Assembly: GCA_032719365.1 (NCBI GenBank)
Contig: CM064868.1
Span: forward strand, 1,456,001 to 1,520,000
Direction: 5' to 3'
From: Prinsepia uniflora
Taxonomy: Eukaryota > Streptophyta > Magnoliopsida > Rosales > Rosaceae
Length of the DNA stretch: 64,000 nucleotides
The notes under the pieces are model-generated. The model was not told the origin of the DNA. It saw only the letters and a list, made by a program, of their open reading frames with translations, and searched no databases. The first letter of the stretch is position 1. Each line of letters starts with the position of its first letter. Position numbers and translations under genes: made by a program. Below, piece after piece: positions 1-13,984 of this stretch.

Positions 1-2092
1 TAACACATCTATACGTATTATTCTTATCATTTGAAATAGGCTTTAACTATTCTGAAAACGAGATCAATGAAAAAAATTTGGGGACTTTCTCTCAAAGTGA
101 ACCATCATGACAAAAATGTGAATCATAAATCATGATTAAGCAAGGTGGGAGATACACTTTTGTCACTGAGCAAGCTAGATAAAGAACAAAAGAAAGCATT
201 TTTCTCCAAGCTCCAAACCACTTATGGAGAAAGCATTTTTCTCCAAGCCTACGACTAGCCTACCAGCTACCAGAAGGATTCCTATCGAGAACATTGCAAT
301 TATTGGAACAATTCGTACCGAAAATATTAGAACATTTCAGTACATTCCTACTAAGCACATTAGACCTACACATATATGAGGAGCTTCTACAGAAGCTTAC
401 TACATATATTCGAGGAACTTCCATAGAAGCTGCTACATCTCGCATTTTATGAGAGGAGATTATGATGATTTTATACAACAACAATTTTAAGAGAGGAGAT
501 TACATTATATACACTAAATGTCAATTTAGCATTTCACTAGAGTTGAACTCAAGACATTTCACATAATGTGTAGAGAGGAATATCACTAGGTTAATGGTAA
601 TTAATGTACTATGGTTGTGTTTAGTAAGTAGGATTAGATTCGATTGGATAATTTTCTATTTTAATATATTTTGAATGTAAAAATGAATACAGTTTCCTCA
701 TAAAAATATTAGGTAAAATTCGATTTAGAAAGAAACTTACCTTTTCTTTTTTGATCTAAGGATAATATTCCTAGCATCAACATTAACCCTAAAGCAAACA
801 AAAGGAGAGCTGTCACTGCACTGTTCACTATTCCGCTGCCATCATTGCACTGAAGAAACTAAAAGAACAACGAGCCATGAAGGAAGATCTGTATAGGACG
901 ATGTTGGGTAACAAGCTACGTACCAATAGTTTGCAAGCTCATAATGGTCATAAAAAATCTTGAAACAAGCCGAACCGAAAACATAATGGAGATATAAATG
1001 GGGGTTAGGAGCTAAGAAGATGGGTGTTTTTAGGACTTTAATTTTTTTGGTGGAAGGATTTCTAGTGGAGGAGACTGGAGGCAAAAAGTAATGGGATGAA
1101 ACTGTGGGATGATTGAAATGTGAGAAGAGTAGGTGAAGATCTGATCCATCAAGTGAAGGAGATAGGGAAAATAGTGCATGCCAAAGAAGCTGAAAACCCA
1201 CAAAAAAATGTGGTGAAGAACCCACATCACAGGTAGCAGAGCGAGAAACCCCATGGCTTATGTAGTGGAGATGGAGAGAATTTAGAAAGAAAGAAAAAAA
1301 GGGCAAAATAGCCACCACAAAGCGCGGAGCAGTAGCTGAAGGGGATGGGGGTGTGCCTCCCCGAAGGGTAGCGAGGAGAGGAAGAAACAACAGTCAGAAG
1401 AACGCAAAGGAGAAGAGTGAGTTTTTGGTAGGAGAGTGGATTAAAATCCTATTATTTTGAGGGGATTCTATTAGAGAAATTGTCTTTTGTATATATCGTC
1501 ATTTCTAATTTCCTTACCGTAAAATACGTTTATTTATACATTGTCAAATTTGATTAATTATCCAATCAAAATCCGAAATTATGGGTTAACAAAATACATT
1601 TGATTTCAATATTTGGTTTGCATTGAAACAAAATAGCATGAGTACCATGATCTTACATTAGAATTCCCCCAACAAACTATTTTTCATTTTGTTCTTGTTT
1701 GCAGTCACCTTCTCAAAGCCCATTTTAGCCCAAGCTTCTAAGTCCAGAATCAAGAAAAAACCCAACTCAAGTCATACAATGTCAAAAACACCCTCCAACT
1801 TAAGTCCTCAATTCTCAACGAAACGATTACACCGGAAGGACATAAATGTTATTTGAAGTTAACGGAGCCACATCACCATTCTTCTTTGCAGACAGCAGTC
1901 TTTGACAGCTTTGACACCCCTACGAAAGCCGAAAGCTCGAAAAAGGAAACAAAGAAACACCTAAAAGCAAGAAAAACGAACGAAAATTTCAGACTAAGGG
2001 GAGAGAGATCTAAACGCGAAAGAACGAGATCGCCAACTTTGCTCCTTATTGCAACCCAGAAGAACGAGTCTTTTTAGAAGCACTTGGTAACG
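1..2092. other. Intergenic region upstream of the Rab gene
   Basis: No supported gene was found here. The open frames on the minus strand around 842-1390 have no recognisable domain and odd composition. A short direct repeat (AGAAAGCATTTTTCTCCAAG) occurs twice near 200-250. The last few hundred bases before 2093 are purine-rich and presumably hold the promoter and 5' leader of the Rab gene. An open frame at 1853-2077 lies in that leader and is not judged to be a gene. Confidence 0.6.
629..1612. repeat. Possible TIR element with imperfect inverted ends
   Basis: The left end (near 629) reads GGATTAGATTCGATTGGATAA. The reverse complement of the right end (near 1580) reads GGATTTTGATTGGATAATT. 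These are imperfect inverted repeats about 1 kb apart, and the interior between them is less AT-rich than the surroundings. I could not fix a target-site duplication, so boundaries and class are uncertain. A diverged hAT- or MITE-type element is the likeliest reading. Confidence 0.3.
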
Positions 2093-5000
2093 ATGGCTGG
2101 GTACAGAGCTGAAGATGACTACGACTACCTCTTCAAAGTGGTGCTGATCGGCGACTCCGGTGTGGGAAAGTCCAACTTGCTTTCAAGGTTCACCAGGAAC
2201 GAGTTCAGCCTCGAGTCCAAGTCCACCATCGGGGTCGAGTTTGCCACTCGGAGCTTGGATGTGGATGGCAAGGTCATCAAGGCCCAGATTTGGGACACTG
2301 CTGGACAAGAAAGGTTGGTCTGATTTTCTGCTTTTTGTGTTTCCTTATGATCTGGGTCTTTCTCATTTTCTTCAATTTTTATGTTTGCTTGAAGAATGTT
2401 GGATTGTGATCGTAACTATGAATGCTAGGCTTTGTTTGAGTGGAGATTGAAGGATTTTTGGGTTGTAAGTAATACAAGATAATAGATTCTACAATTTGGT
2501 TGGCGCCTCTGATTTGGTGCTTTAATTGAGTTATTTTAGTAGATCTGAAATTGTTTGAATGGAATAAGATATAAACATAATTGACATAAAAATATGATTT
2601 TTTTTTTTTGGCTAACAAGCTAAGTTACAAAGATCAAGCATTAATTCATTTTATGGATAAATTTTACAGTAGCTATTTTCTTGTTATGCGGATTTTGTCT
2701 CTCTGAAATTACTGTTATTTATGCTTTCTGGTTGGTATGAACGGGGTTAGTGAAAAAAGCAGTTTTTAGTTGCTATGCCATTAATCTATCTGATACAATG
2801 CTTATCAGTATCAAATGTTCAGTAGAAATCTTATCCTTATTGGTGTATACAAGTTGTTAGACTACTTGTGAACACTTTCTGGCTTTGAAAAAGGAAAATT
2901 GGCCCTGTTTATTTACAAATGATGATACTTAGTTTTCAGAGGGGTGTTAATGATTGTATAGGGCTGAATTTCTATTTTCTAGAAACCATTACTTGTGAAG
3001 CTTCATTGATGGACTCAATTAATTAACATTAGTTTCAATTTATTACTTTCTGGATATTCCATTCCCGCTACTTTGTTGGTAGATTTTGTTAAATATTGTT
3101 CTTTACATCTGTTTTAAATTTTTCTATAGGCTTCAAATTCAATATGGTGTTACATCTGTAATGGTCTTATATGGGTGAATGAGGTAGTCGTTTTTGATAG
3201 TTTCGATGTGGGATAGATGCACCTCGATTGTAGTGCCGACACGTGACATGTAGATCAAGGCTGAAAATGCTTCTACGTGTCATCCCGTCTTTGACCCATT
3301 ATCAGGGTTGTGTAGGTTGTGTGGAATTGACCCATATTTTGTGTGTGGGCTCGGCCCATATTTGGTGTGTGGGCTCGGCCCATATTTGGTGTGTGGGCCT
3401 GGCCCATAAATGTGTGGGCCTGGCCCATAAATGTGTGGGCCTTAGGTATATGAACCGGTGAGTCTAGTTCGATATGGTATCAACAGTACTGATGAGGAGA
3501 GAAGTTACAGTCTGTTGTTAGAAGAAGGCGAATTGGAATCTAGTTTCGTGTTTTGACACAAATCTTAAAACAACTTGATTAGTTCATCTGGACTATCTTG
3601 GAATTTTTTAGGAGAATATAGATCTAAGTCATCTAATGGTGAAGCATGTACATAATGAGATTGCAAATATATATACCGCTAGTTTGCATATTGTGTTCCT
3701 AAGTGTTGCAATTATTGTGATACTATGTTTTCTTGAACAATGTACTAGTGGGAATTTCTTGTGCAATGCAAGTGTGCTGTATGTTGGCTCTATGTATTCG
3801 AGCTTGGTGAACTTTTAGGTTAACAGTGTGATTGTCAAAATTAGTTATGTTGCCTCTGAGGTAATACTTTAACTAATGAAAAAGGATATGTTCCATTGTA
3901 TTTCATGTTGAGATGGAGCTAAAAAGGGCTGGGAATGAGGATGCCTCACAAGGTTTGTAGATGGAAATCATCCTAGATTGGTTTTGGTTTGGTGTCCTAT
4001 AATTCCTGTTTTATTTATCACCCTATATTTACCCATAGAAAGGTTGCTTTGGCGATGTGCATTATTGGAAAGAAAGGTTGAGCCACCTTCAAGCTCTTCC
4101 CTATAGATTACGCACGCGCATGCAGCTCTATCTTTAAGTACTCTTTCAGTCTGAAAAGCTACGTTAGTTATATTTGGGTTGAAACGGTAAAATATACAAG
4201 AAAATTGAAGAATCCGAGTGAAGAAGCTGGCCAAAATTTTCTTTCTGTGTAACCTGACAACTGACCATTAAAATCAGGACTTCCAACTATCAAAATTCCA
4301 TACTCATCATCGTCATCTGTGGAATTTCATTTCGAACGTTAACCAGAAAGGACTTTTTATATAGCTGTGTTTAGCCAGCATTTTGCCATCCACCATCATG
4401 CTTGTTATATTAAAAAATGGAAAATTGTTTGAGTATCGAAAAAATCAGCCCATGAGGATTATGAACTCAACTTGGTATGATTCTTGGTTAAACTTGAGGT
4501 ATGCAGCGTGTGAATCCTACTTGCCCTACTTTCTTTTATAGCATCAAGAGGAAGAAAGTAATACGTATGTTGTAATATAACGACAAATTCATTTGAAATA
4601 TTCTGCTTAAAATGACTAGATGCTTGTTGAGTCTCTTTACCATATGCCATGTTTTCTCCTAGTGAGAATTGATGTCACTCCACTTTACATTCTGTATAAA
4701 AGAAATACTGCTAATTTCTAGACTATTTTGTGCTTTTAGGTATGCATACAGAAATTCTGAAATTATTATATTCGAAGATTTTGACATCGGTCTAAAAGAA
4801 AATGCAAGTGTTTAAGTGTCAAAAACATTTTCGGTAAGCATGTGTATCCCGAAGTACTTTCGTGGCTTATGCGAATGTACTATCCATCATGACATTTCCT
4901 TTCCTAAAAAAAAGTAAAAAACAATATATTTTCTATTTTCTTAGCAGCACTAAGGTTTTGATTGACCCATCAAATAAAGGGATGGGTTGGACTTTTTTAT

Positions 5001-6062
5001 ATTAACCCGTAGTTGGGTGTGCACAATTGACTGACATAGGGGTCGACTAACTATTCCAACATGCTTCTTATCCCACTACAATTTTACAATTTAACTTGTT
5101 GAGATGTGAAATACATGCACAAAACAACCATCCAACTTCAAGTCCATAGCTGAGACTAAGATACCCCAAGCCTCTCACCTCAACCCAAGCATCACTGAGA
5201 CCATAGGTTGTCCATATACTGAAGGTACCATTATGAATAGAAAATTCATGAATTATTGTCTCTGTCCAGGTGGGCCATATATGGTTGTCTCATATTAGGA
5301 TTCAAATGTATAATTTAATTCAGTCTGTTTTATGTTACTTTGATTTGTGCAAGTTCGGTATTCACTCTAGTTTGTTGGAAAATTTAACTGGCCGATGGGT
5401 ATAAGTGTATAACTAGGGTGGTCTGGTTGAAATTTTATCTTTCTATTGAGGCTGTATATGGGATTCCGAATATGCTTACTGGTAGTTTGATGTGTTTGAG
5501 AATGTATTGCTCTTGTTATAATCATTATTTAGTATTACCAATTACTGTTACAGTTAGTAATTTGATGTGCAAAAATTGTACATAAATTCCTTTCACAGTT
5601 GGTATGTATTTTGCCTTGTGTATTTGTAGGTACAGAGCAATCACCAGTGCTTACTATCGAGGGGCTGTGGGTGCACTGCTTGTGTACGATGTTACTCGGA
5701 ATTCAACATTTGAAAGTGTGGAAAGGTGGTTAAAGGAGCTGAGAGACCACACTGATCCCAACATTGTTGTCATGCTAGTGGGTAACAAATCAGATCTCCG
5801 CCACCTTGTGGCAGTCTCAACCGAGGACGGAAAATCCTTTGCGGAGACAGAATCCCTCTACTTCATGGAAACTTCGGCACTCGAAGCTACCAACGTGGAC
5901 AATGCATTCGCTGAAGTTCTTACACAGATCTTCCGTGTCGTGAGCAGGAAGGCCATGGAGGCTGGGGACGAAACAGCTGCTTCAGGTGTTCCCCAAGGAG
6001 AGAAAATCGACATCAGTAAAGACGTTTCAGCCGTGAAGAAAGGTGGGTGCTGCTCAAGCTAG
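2093..6062 (+). CDS. RABA1F: RABA1-type (Rab11-like) small GTPase, two exons
   Basis: Exons are 2093-2313 and 5630-6062, giving a 217-residue protein, the usual length for plant RABA1 proteins. The intron is GT-AG and splits an Arg codon directly after WDTAGQE. Visible motifs are the P-loop GDSGVGKS (about residues 20-27), effector loop STIGVEF, switch II WDTAGQE, base-binding NKSD (about 125) and the SAL loop. The C-terminus GGCCSS is a double-cysteine geranylgeranylation signal. RABA1 GTPases cycle between GTP and GDP states and direct traffic between the trans-Golgi/recycling endosome and the plasma membrane, including cell-plate and tip-growth delivery. The start is ATG 2093 (MAGYRAEDDYDY), which matches the family's N-terminus; an in-frame TTG at 2084 is upstream leader. 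Membership of RABA1 is firm; the exact paralogue (f) is inferred from recalled similarity. Confidence 0.95.
2314..5629 (+). other. Large first intron of the Rab gene
   Basis: This 3.3-kb AT-rich intron is bounded by GTTGGT and TTGTAG. It interrupts the coding sequence after WDTAGQE. It contains a GC-richer minisatellite patch near 3.3 kb and no other coding signal that I can support. Confidence 0.85.
3329..3441. repeat. Minisatellite in Rab intron
   Basis: About five imperfect tandem units built around GTGTGGGCTCGGCCCATA, with later units reading TGTGTGGGCCTGGCCCATAAA. Each unit holds a small palindrome (GGGCC..GGCCC). Flanking sequence (GATGTGGGATAGATGCACC) resembles retrotransposon LTR sequence, so this may be a fragment of an old insertion. 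Confidence 0.7.
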
Positions 6063-9000
6063 ACCGAGTCTGAATATTCTGCACCGGGTGTCGCTGGTTT
6101 GTGTGGCCACATCCGTTTCAATCTCCACCACTCGTGTATATCGGAAATCCTTTCTGCATTAGGAGACAGGCAAGGTTTCGGTCTTTCACTTTGATTGTCG
6201 TTGTCATTAATTACCCGAGACGGACATGTTTAGCCGATGAGGAAGAGCTTGTTTAGGAACAAGTAATATTACATATTTTTACTTTCACATAGGTGGGGTG
6301 AATCAGCCATAGTCGCACCAGATTTCCTGTTCCTGACATTAATTAAAATTGTTTATTCAATTTCCTCTTCATAAGTTTGTCGTATGTACTTTGACAGGCT
6401 GTGTTCCAGGTTGATACCAAGAAAACAAAACAGTTGGTGGACGATGCCAACAGTAAGGCATGTCGTTTTATTAAAAAATATCTAGTTATTTGAGCGTCGT
6501 TTTTCAATGGCCTGTCCATAATCATTGGAGGAAGGACGCTGCTATTATTGTACTGCCAAATAATGTCAACCACCTTGTTACCCGCAAGAGCCGCCGGAGT
6601 TCCAGTAACCTCGGCAAATTATTACGTGTCAAATTATTTTAGAAAAGAATTTTAAAAACATAGAATCCAGCAAAAGTAGCGGGAAGATATTAATGCGAAG
6701 CATGTGTTGCTTACACAGAGACAAAAGCTTGCAGGCAATTCAGGTTAACGCTTAAAAAAAAAAAAAAATCATCTTCTTCTTCTTCTTCAAATCTTCATGG
6801 CTAAGCTGACATTTGCCTTAATTTAATTTCTGCCATAATGGATAGGGAAGAGGTAGATACTAGATCCCATCCAATAATCCAAACCACCATCTGATGACCT
6901 CATCAGTGACTCTAAATAATGCATGTGACGTAGGCTACTGTGCAGCTGTTAACAAAACGCCGTAATATTTTAGATTAATTCGAGTGCGCTGTAATTAGAA
7001 ATGTTTCGTTGCACAATACGGCAGTATAAATAAATTGTAAAGTTTGAGCATAATATGATAATTATAAATAAAAAAATTGGATTTTTAATATTATTCTTCA
7101 ACCACTCTTATATCAAGAACTTTTCCGGAAAATTATAGTTTTTTTTTTCCTTTTTTGACACTCAAGAAGGCTAGAATCCTTCGGATTCACTTTTATTCAG
7201 TAATTTAGGATGTCGGTGGAGATTAATTGGAAAAAAATTTAAATCCCTTCAGACTTACTCATAGTCAGGAATCTTAAGTTCTTCATACAAACTCACAGAG
7301 AAACTTTTAAATTAGAACTCGACAAATATAAATGAAATTCGAATTCATAATCAACGACTTATTATGCATGATCCATTTCGTCTTTCCACCAATTTGCTTA
7401 CTATTGAATAAGTAATTTTAGGGTTTTCTAAAAATTAAGCTAAGCAAAGGCTAAGATATTTTAGTGTTTGCCAATTTTTTTTTTAATGGAACCACCGTAT
7501 GATAGATGATGGAGTCAAAATCCGGCTACAATCACCTAAAAGTCAAGGCTTTTCTGGTTTCTTTGACTTTAGAATCATCCTCCATGAAAGACATTTAAGT
7601 TCCACGTCTAAATCATATTCATATCCAAATTATGGGTGATTTGATGCGATTGGATGCATATATTAGAAATATTTAAATTCCTACTTTTAAAATGTTAATA
7701 GTTTGATACAGTTTCGATTTTGTCATTTATCCAACGGTTTGATGTTGATCGTATAAAAATTAAACGGTTTAAAAATCTAAACCGTTCCATTACTAATTGT
7801 TTAGTTTTATATTTTCATTTTAAAAATCTGTTAAATTCAAACTGGACTGTTACGAAATATATTAATTTTTATTAAATTTCCGATCTACCATACCATTACA
7901 TTGGATGTGGAGGAATTTTTTTTATGCTTTAGTTTTTTATATTTTTATTTAGAATATATGGATAAATGAACTTTAAGATTGTGAATGTTTAAATAAAATA
8001 AAAATATATATTATTTTTTTTTATTATGCCTAAATCGTGTATATTCATCTAAACTAAAACGTTAGTATATAACGGTTTGATTTAAAACAATTTTATTTTC
8101 AATTTTACGGTTCGGTACAGATCGACTAATGATTTAACGGATTTATATCCACCCGTAATCCAAATAATTTGAAATTTTTAGAAAGATTTTTTTTTTAATA
8201 ATAATAATTACATATATGGTTGTATGCATCGAATTTACGCAGCTCCATTTGCTTCCGGCAAACGCGATAGATGAGAAAATTTATTGTGCAGAGATAAGAT
8301 CCATGGAATTGAAAAGGAGCATGAGCATGAAGCAGAAGAAGAGGAAGAAGCAAATGGCCATGTGATGATCAATGCTTGTTGGATTATTTATTTGATTTTA
8401 ATTTATGACGAATTAAAAATTGAATTATAGAACAGCCAACTATGCTAGTTTTTTCGGAAAAAAAAAAAAAAAACTATGCTAGTTTAGTTGTTTAATAAAA
8501 TAATAAAATATTAAAACCCAGCAAACACTCAGAGCGCAAGGCCTAGCTAACACTCAAAATCCATTTCATTTTTAAATCCCTGGATAATTTTTTATTTTAC
8601 TTAATTTTTTTTATTAATTTATTTTTATTGAAAGGTCTTTTAAGTAATTAAAAATAACATTGTCTTTCTTTTTTTTTTGCCTCCATATGTCCTTTAGTGT
8701 TCGACCATTTTGACCTTTTGGATCCTTTATTATATTACTCATAATAAATATTATATATATAATATATTATATAACTACGGTTGATTTTTTTTTTTTATGA
8801 AATTTGTATTGTTTGGGGTTCAATGGTAGATATAGAAAGTTTTTGGGAGGGGTGAGGTGATGGTGAAAAAGCATACGACTTAGAATTTAGGATTTAATTC
8901 TTGGATTTTGGGTATGAAATTCAAGAATTAAATCTTAAACCATAACCAATAATCAAATTATTTAATATCGGATGATAAATTTTTTTTAAATTTAAATTTT

Positions 9001-9946
9001 AAAAGTATTCGTACTCTTAATTATCGTGATTTAAGTTGAATTAGATAATTACAATACTCCTTAAAATGAACAAGTGGAAAAAATATTATAAATATGAATA
9101 ATATTTTCATAATTAGAAAGGAGAAAAAACTATTAAATATGGATTAAAAGTTCTAAATAGGGTGTTTGAGTAATTATTATAAATCAGGGGCTAGAAAGTT
9201 CAAAAAATATGATTAATGTGTTTTTTTAATAAGGAAATGAAGAATTTTAGAAATTTTTCATACAATATGTAATCGGAATTCAAATTTGAGACAAATTATA
9301 TACAAGTTAGCGCTAGAATTAACTAAATTAGACTTCCACTTGATATGATTAGTGAGTTTTGAATAAATATTAATATTATTAAAGACTAATCAATACATAA
9401 TCCTAATTTAATTAGGTTAATCACTGAACGAAAATTGAATTCTGGGTCTAGGGGATGCACACATTATACTAATGAACCGGCCTAATCTAGAATGCTGACG
9501 CATGCATGATATAATATGAACGGGGAATATTAAATTTTGTGATCAACGTGTGATTTGGGTATATTAAATTATCAATAATTGATAGGACCCACTAAGAATA
9601 TTCTATTTCTGTGTGCGCAAATTGAAAACAGACGGCCAATATGCTAATTACACAAACATCAGGACAGAGCCATGTTTATTCATTAATCACTACGCTAAAA
9701 GAAAGGTACCAATTAAATATAAAAATAATTTTTTTTATTACTGAAAAGGAAAAATAATAAATAAAAAGTAAAATCAGAAAAATGTTAAAAAGAAAAAAAG
9801 AAAAAAACTTTAGGTATCTTATGGCGCACGATACTCGTTTGAGGATGACACAAAACTCTTGTATATACGAAGGCTGAGAGGAGAGAGTGTGTGAAAGAGA
9901 CAAATTGTAAATTAGAGTGGAGGAGGCCTTTGAATGGGGACACGTG
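6063..9946. other. AT-rich intergenic region between convergent genes
   Basis: The 3' flanks of the Rab gene (+) and the WRKY gene (-) meet here. I see many A and T homopolymer runs and short TA stretches, but no coding frame or structural RNA. The first few hundred bases after 6062 presumably hold the Rab 3' UTR. Confidence 0.6.
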
Positions 9947-10996
9947 TCAACAGATCTGAACTTGTGGTCCCACACCTCGGTGCCGAAACACAAGCGAGCA
10001 CTCCGGCAGCTCGCCAAGATCGGCGAAGAGAGACTCGTCCTCTTCTCCCATGGGGAACACCATCCCCGACACGTCTGCGGAGTCGGATCCACCGGACCCG
10101 CCGCTCTCCGCGAAAATTGGGCTCTCGAGAACCGTGGACGACGTGGTTTCCATGTCGGCGAACCAGCCGAACTCGTCGTTTGCGATGAGCGACTCGTCGC
10201 CGAGATCCGCGAACCTCGTGTCCTGGTTTTGCTGCTCGGGCTGCTGGGCCTCCGGCGCTTCGGCCTTGATGGCAAGGGGCTTGGTGGTTGCGGCGGCGGA
10301 AGCTGAGTTGTTTTGGTGGTGGTGGTGGTGGTGGTTGCGAGAAGCGGGCCAAGGGTGGTTGTGTTCGGAGGAGTAGGTGATGACGAGCATGGTGGGATCC
10401 ACGCGGCTTCTCTCTACCTGCTTCCTTGCGGGGCAACCCTTTGAGCTACTGCACCTGTAATACCCTCTGTCCAATTGGGCAAAACAAAATTCAACCAAAT
10501 CCCAAAATTAGTCACTGATCGTCAGCCTCTGTAAAAAAAGAAAATCTGCAAAATTCAAATTCGAATTGGGTTTTATGGATTTATTGGTAATTACCTCGGG
10601 TAAGGCGAGCCCTTGATGGGTTTTTGGCCGTACTTTCTCCAAGCCCAAGAATCGGACGGCGGCGGAGCGTTGCTGTTGTCGCCTTTGATTGGTACCGACA
10701 CCACTCGCTTCTGTATGGCTCGCCGAGTACTGTAACAATAGAAATGGATGTAAATTATAAGCATTGCAAACATGAAATGGGTCAATTTAATTCCTGAATT
10801 GGGACGAAAGTACAGACCTTTTCTTTGGGGAGGAGATGGAAGCTGTGATCTTTGAGAAGTCGCTGAAATTGGTAGACGGAGGTGGCGAGTCGGAACTATT
10901 TTCCGGCGTGGAGGTGGTCGTATTATCATTCTCTTCTTGGTCGCTCATGAACTGTCTGTTGCTGTTGCTGTCGCCGCTGAAAAACGTGGAGTCCAT
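9947..10996 (-). CDS. WRKY65: WRKY transcription factor, group IIe (WRKY65-like), three exons
   Basis: On the minus strand the exons are 10996-10818, 10729-10595 and 10466-9947, together 834 nt encoding 277 residues. Both introns are GT-AG and keep the frame. The N-terminus is Ser/Asn/Thr-rich, followed by a basic stretch (PKKSTRRAIQKRVV). The WRKY domain carries WAWRKYGQK and a C-X5-C...HNH zinc finger (CSSSKGC to EHNH). An intron splits the domain after SPYPR, the conserved position for group II. After the finger comes a His run, then Pro/Glu-rich sequence. The conserved acidic tail contains METTSSTVLESPIF and ESLFADLGELPECSLVFRHR, which I recognise from WRKY65. It is a nuclear protein expected to bind W-boxes (TTGACC/T). 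The paralogue assignment rests on that tail. Confidence 0.93.
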
Positions 10997-12967
10997 TGAT
11001 GGGACTTGAAAGCTCTGAATTTGATGGCTCGGATGATGATGCTTGCAGCAAACACAAAGTGGCTTCTTTAGAGAGAGAGGCAGGAGAAGAGACAGAGAGA
11101 AGGAGAATGTCAGATTGGGAGAGTTTTGGTGATGGGGTTTAGAAGAAGAAGAGCAAGCCGAGGGGCAGGGGACTAGAAATTTAGGGGGGGTGGGTCCTTT
11201 AAAAATTGGCCGCCACATTGACAAGTGGGTTTTTGGATTTGTTTTTTAAAGGACGTGCAACCAAATGTGAGTTTTCATTTATTTATTTTTTCATAAATTT
11301 AATTTAAACCACCAATAATGGATTTATGAATTATATAATCCATTTTCTCCTTTCTTTTTCTTACCCAAGACTAATCACAGTGCAATCAGAAAGCGACCCT
11401 TACTTTTTTTTTCCCCCAATTTTGAGGTTGGATTTTTGAGTTTTCAGATTTCTTTGTCACGGACCCCATACCACCCCCAATTTAAGTAAAAAATTATGAT
11501 ATATTGCATCATATGCATGCGTCATCATCGTATTATATAGACGTATACCAAATTATTAAAATATCTATATACATTGATATTTATTGTGAAATTATATTCC
11601 AAAATACAAGGGAAAAGAGAATTTTAGAAATTTTTCATACGATATGTCATCGGGGTTCGAATTTGAGACTAATTATTTAAAAGTCGAATACTAGAATCAA
11701 CTGAACTAAACTCACTTGATAATTGAATAATACTTGGATCCCTAATGATATCTTTAATTAAATAAAAATAAGAACGAATCTCATAATAGGGACAATAAGT
11801 ATTGTCCATTAAATTTTAGCACTCATAATTTAAATGGCTTTTAGTTTGTCTTGTTATAAATGCTTGTCTATTATTTTGCAAGTTTGCCAAAACCTACTCC
11901 TTTTGAATAAATGATAAACAAGTATATTAAATTTTTTCTAATTTGATTTCAAGACATTTTTCACTCGATTATTTACAATAATAAAAAATTAATAATAATG
12001 GACCATTTACACAATTCATTATTTTCATTATTTTAATAAAAAACTTAATGAGTCATTATTTAATTAATGTCTATAATCTCTCTTATTAATATCCTTAATC
12101 TTGCATCTAAAAATAAACTATTCATTTTTGTTAAAAAAAAAAAGACTTTTCTCCCTAACCAAGGGATGTGTGTGAAAGAGTGGCAAGTAGGGTTTGTAAA
12201 TTTGATTATACAAAGCAAGGTGATAATGTAATTTATAGGCTAATATTTTTTAAGTTTTATACCAAGATGATCTCACCAATTTTGTTTTTGTCATACTACC
12301 ACCATTCTCTCTTTCAAGGGATGGGAATTCATATTACCCCTAATCTAATTCAATTATTCAAATCAAGTTTCCCTTAATTATTTAGAAAAGTCAAATACAT
12401 GACCAATTCTTTATTAATTAAACCCTTAAGAGCTAGCTTAACCAATCTCTAAATTACGTACATTAAATTTTATTTTCATATTTTACTCATCCTACACTTC
12501 TCCTTAGTCGAAAGAAAAAACGAAAGAACTTAGTTTTTTTTTTTATGACAATTTTAGAATGCTAATAATAACAAAATTTCATTACTTTTTGAAAGAAAAA
12601 AAAATTGATGCTGTTCGAATATTTGTGTTCGAAAATCGGATCAAATATGATGTACATAATTTTCACAACTATTCAAAAAGGCTTAGAGCTTAGTAGGTTG
12701 GGGATAAGAGTTAAGACATAGAGTAGCCCCAAAAGGTGATGATAATCAAGATTACTCTTTTAGTTAATCAATTATACATAAGTTAACATTTGGTACATTT
12801 TTAAGCTTTCACATTTGGATAATTGGATTCAAATCTTATAAAATGTGGCATATGGCCTAGTTCCAAATTAAAAAATGTTGGCCTCCCCTCTAAGAACTTG
12901 ACCGAGTCAGTTAATACTAATACTATTGACGTAGTCTTCGTCTTTTCAAATGATAGCATTTAAAAAT

Positions 12968-13457
12968 AAGGCAAATAACATTTTACTATCATATTATTTA
13001 TACATTTCAACGTATACATATACGACCTTTTAAATGTAGCAAGTATCCTCTATAAACTCTTCAAAACGTGACTCCTTTTCCCCTCTGTTAAACTTTCAAT
13101 CTCAACTTCTGTTAGATGCTAACGTGGAGTTTGTGGATCCTTTTCTCCAACTGTTATTATCCTCAATTAAAGGCGTACCTATCAATTTGCCCATTTGAAG
13201 CTCAATTTGGGTTTTCTTTTTCCGATTTCGTTTCTCGTCTCTTAGTTTTTGGAGTAAAAGAATGAGTATATGAAAATTGATAACATTTGGAAAATGGGTA
13301 GTTGGGACGTTGCATTAACCTCTAATGAAAGTTGTGACATAGAAATTAAATGGACTGTCCCCGTTTTGAAGAATTTAGGAAGGTAATTGTAATATTTAAA
13401 AGATCATATGTATAAATTTATTACAATATATAACCTACAAAGTAGTGTAATTTGCCC
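12968..13457. repeat. MITE-like element with GGCAAAT ends
   Basis: The left end reads GGCAAATAACATTTTACTA. The reverse complement of the right end reads GGGCAAATTACACTAC. The same end type bounds the element at 48842-49569, which suggests one dispersed non-coding family. I see no coding capacity and no clear target-site duplication. Confidence 0.4.
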
Positions 13458-13984
13458 GTATCACATTATAGTCTCATGTCGTTTATATTATTATGTAAAT
13501 TATATCCTAAACAGACAAAAAATCAATCTTATAGTCAAATATATTATAACAATAAAAAAAAATCGAATGATATTATTGTAATATATCTAATAATTTCTCC
13601 CTCGCACAAAGGAAAAAGGGATGAAAAATGCCAATTTGGCCGTATGTTACATCAAAAATATCAAAAACCCTAAATATATACATATAATATCCACAAGTCT
13701 TCTAGATCCCATGACCCCATGGATGCCGTGAAGCAATGTATTATGTACAGCAACTTAATTAGGTTATTTAATTATATAAAAATTACTAAGCTAATGTGAT
13801 TTATTTTAGTAATATTTCACCCACTGCATCCATCAAGTCCACTCTCTCAATTCTCAAACAAATATATTTTTGAAGGATTGGGAAACTTCTTCACTCCTCT
13901 CCCAATTCACATTCTTAATTTTAAAATGAACAATACTTATATTCCGCTTTGTTGATATCTACTTGAATAAATATTATTCTTTCG

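Noticed and set aside
842..1390. 182-codon open frame on the minus strand
   Set aside because: No domain, odd Ser/Phe/His-rich composition, and it lies inside a probable TIR element.
9912..10436. Long open frames overlapping the third WRKY exon on both strands
   Set aside because: They are GC-driven shadows of the real WRKY reading frame, which carries the conserved motifs.
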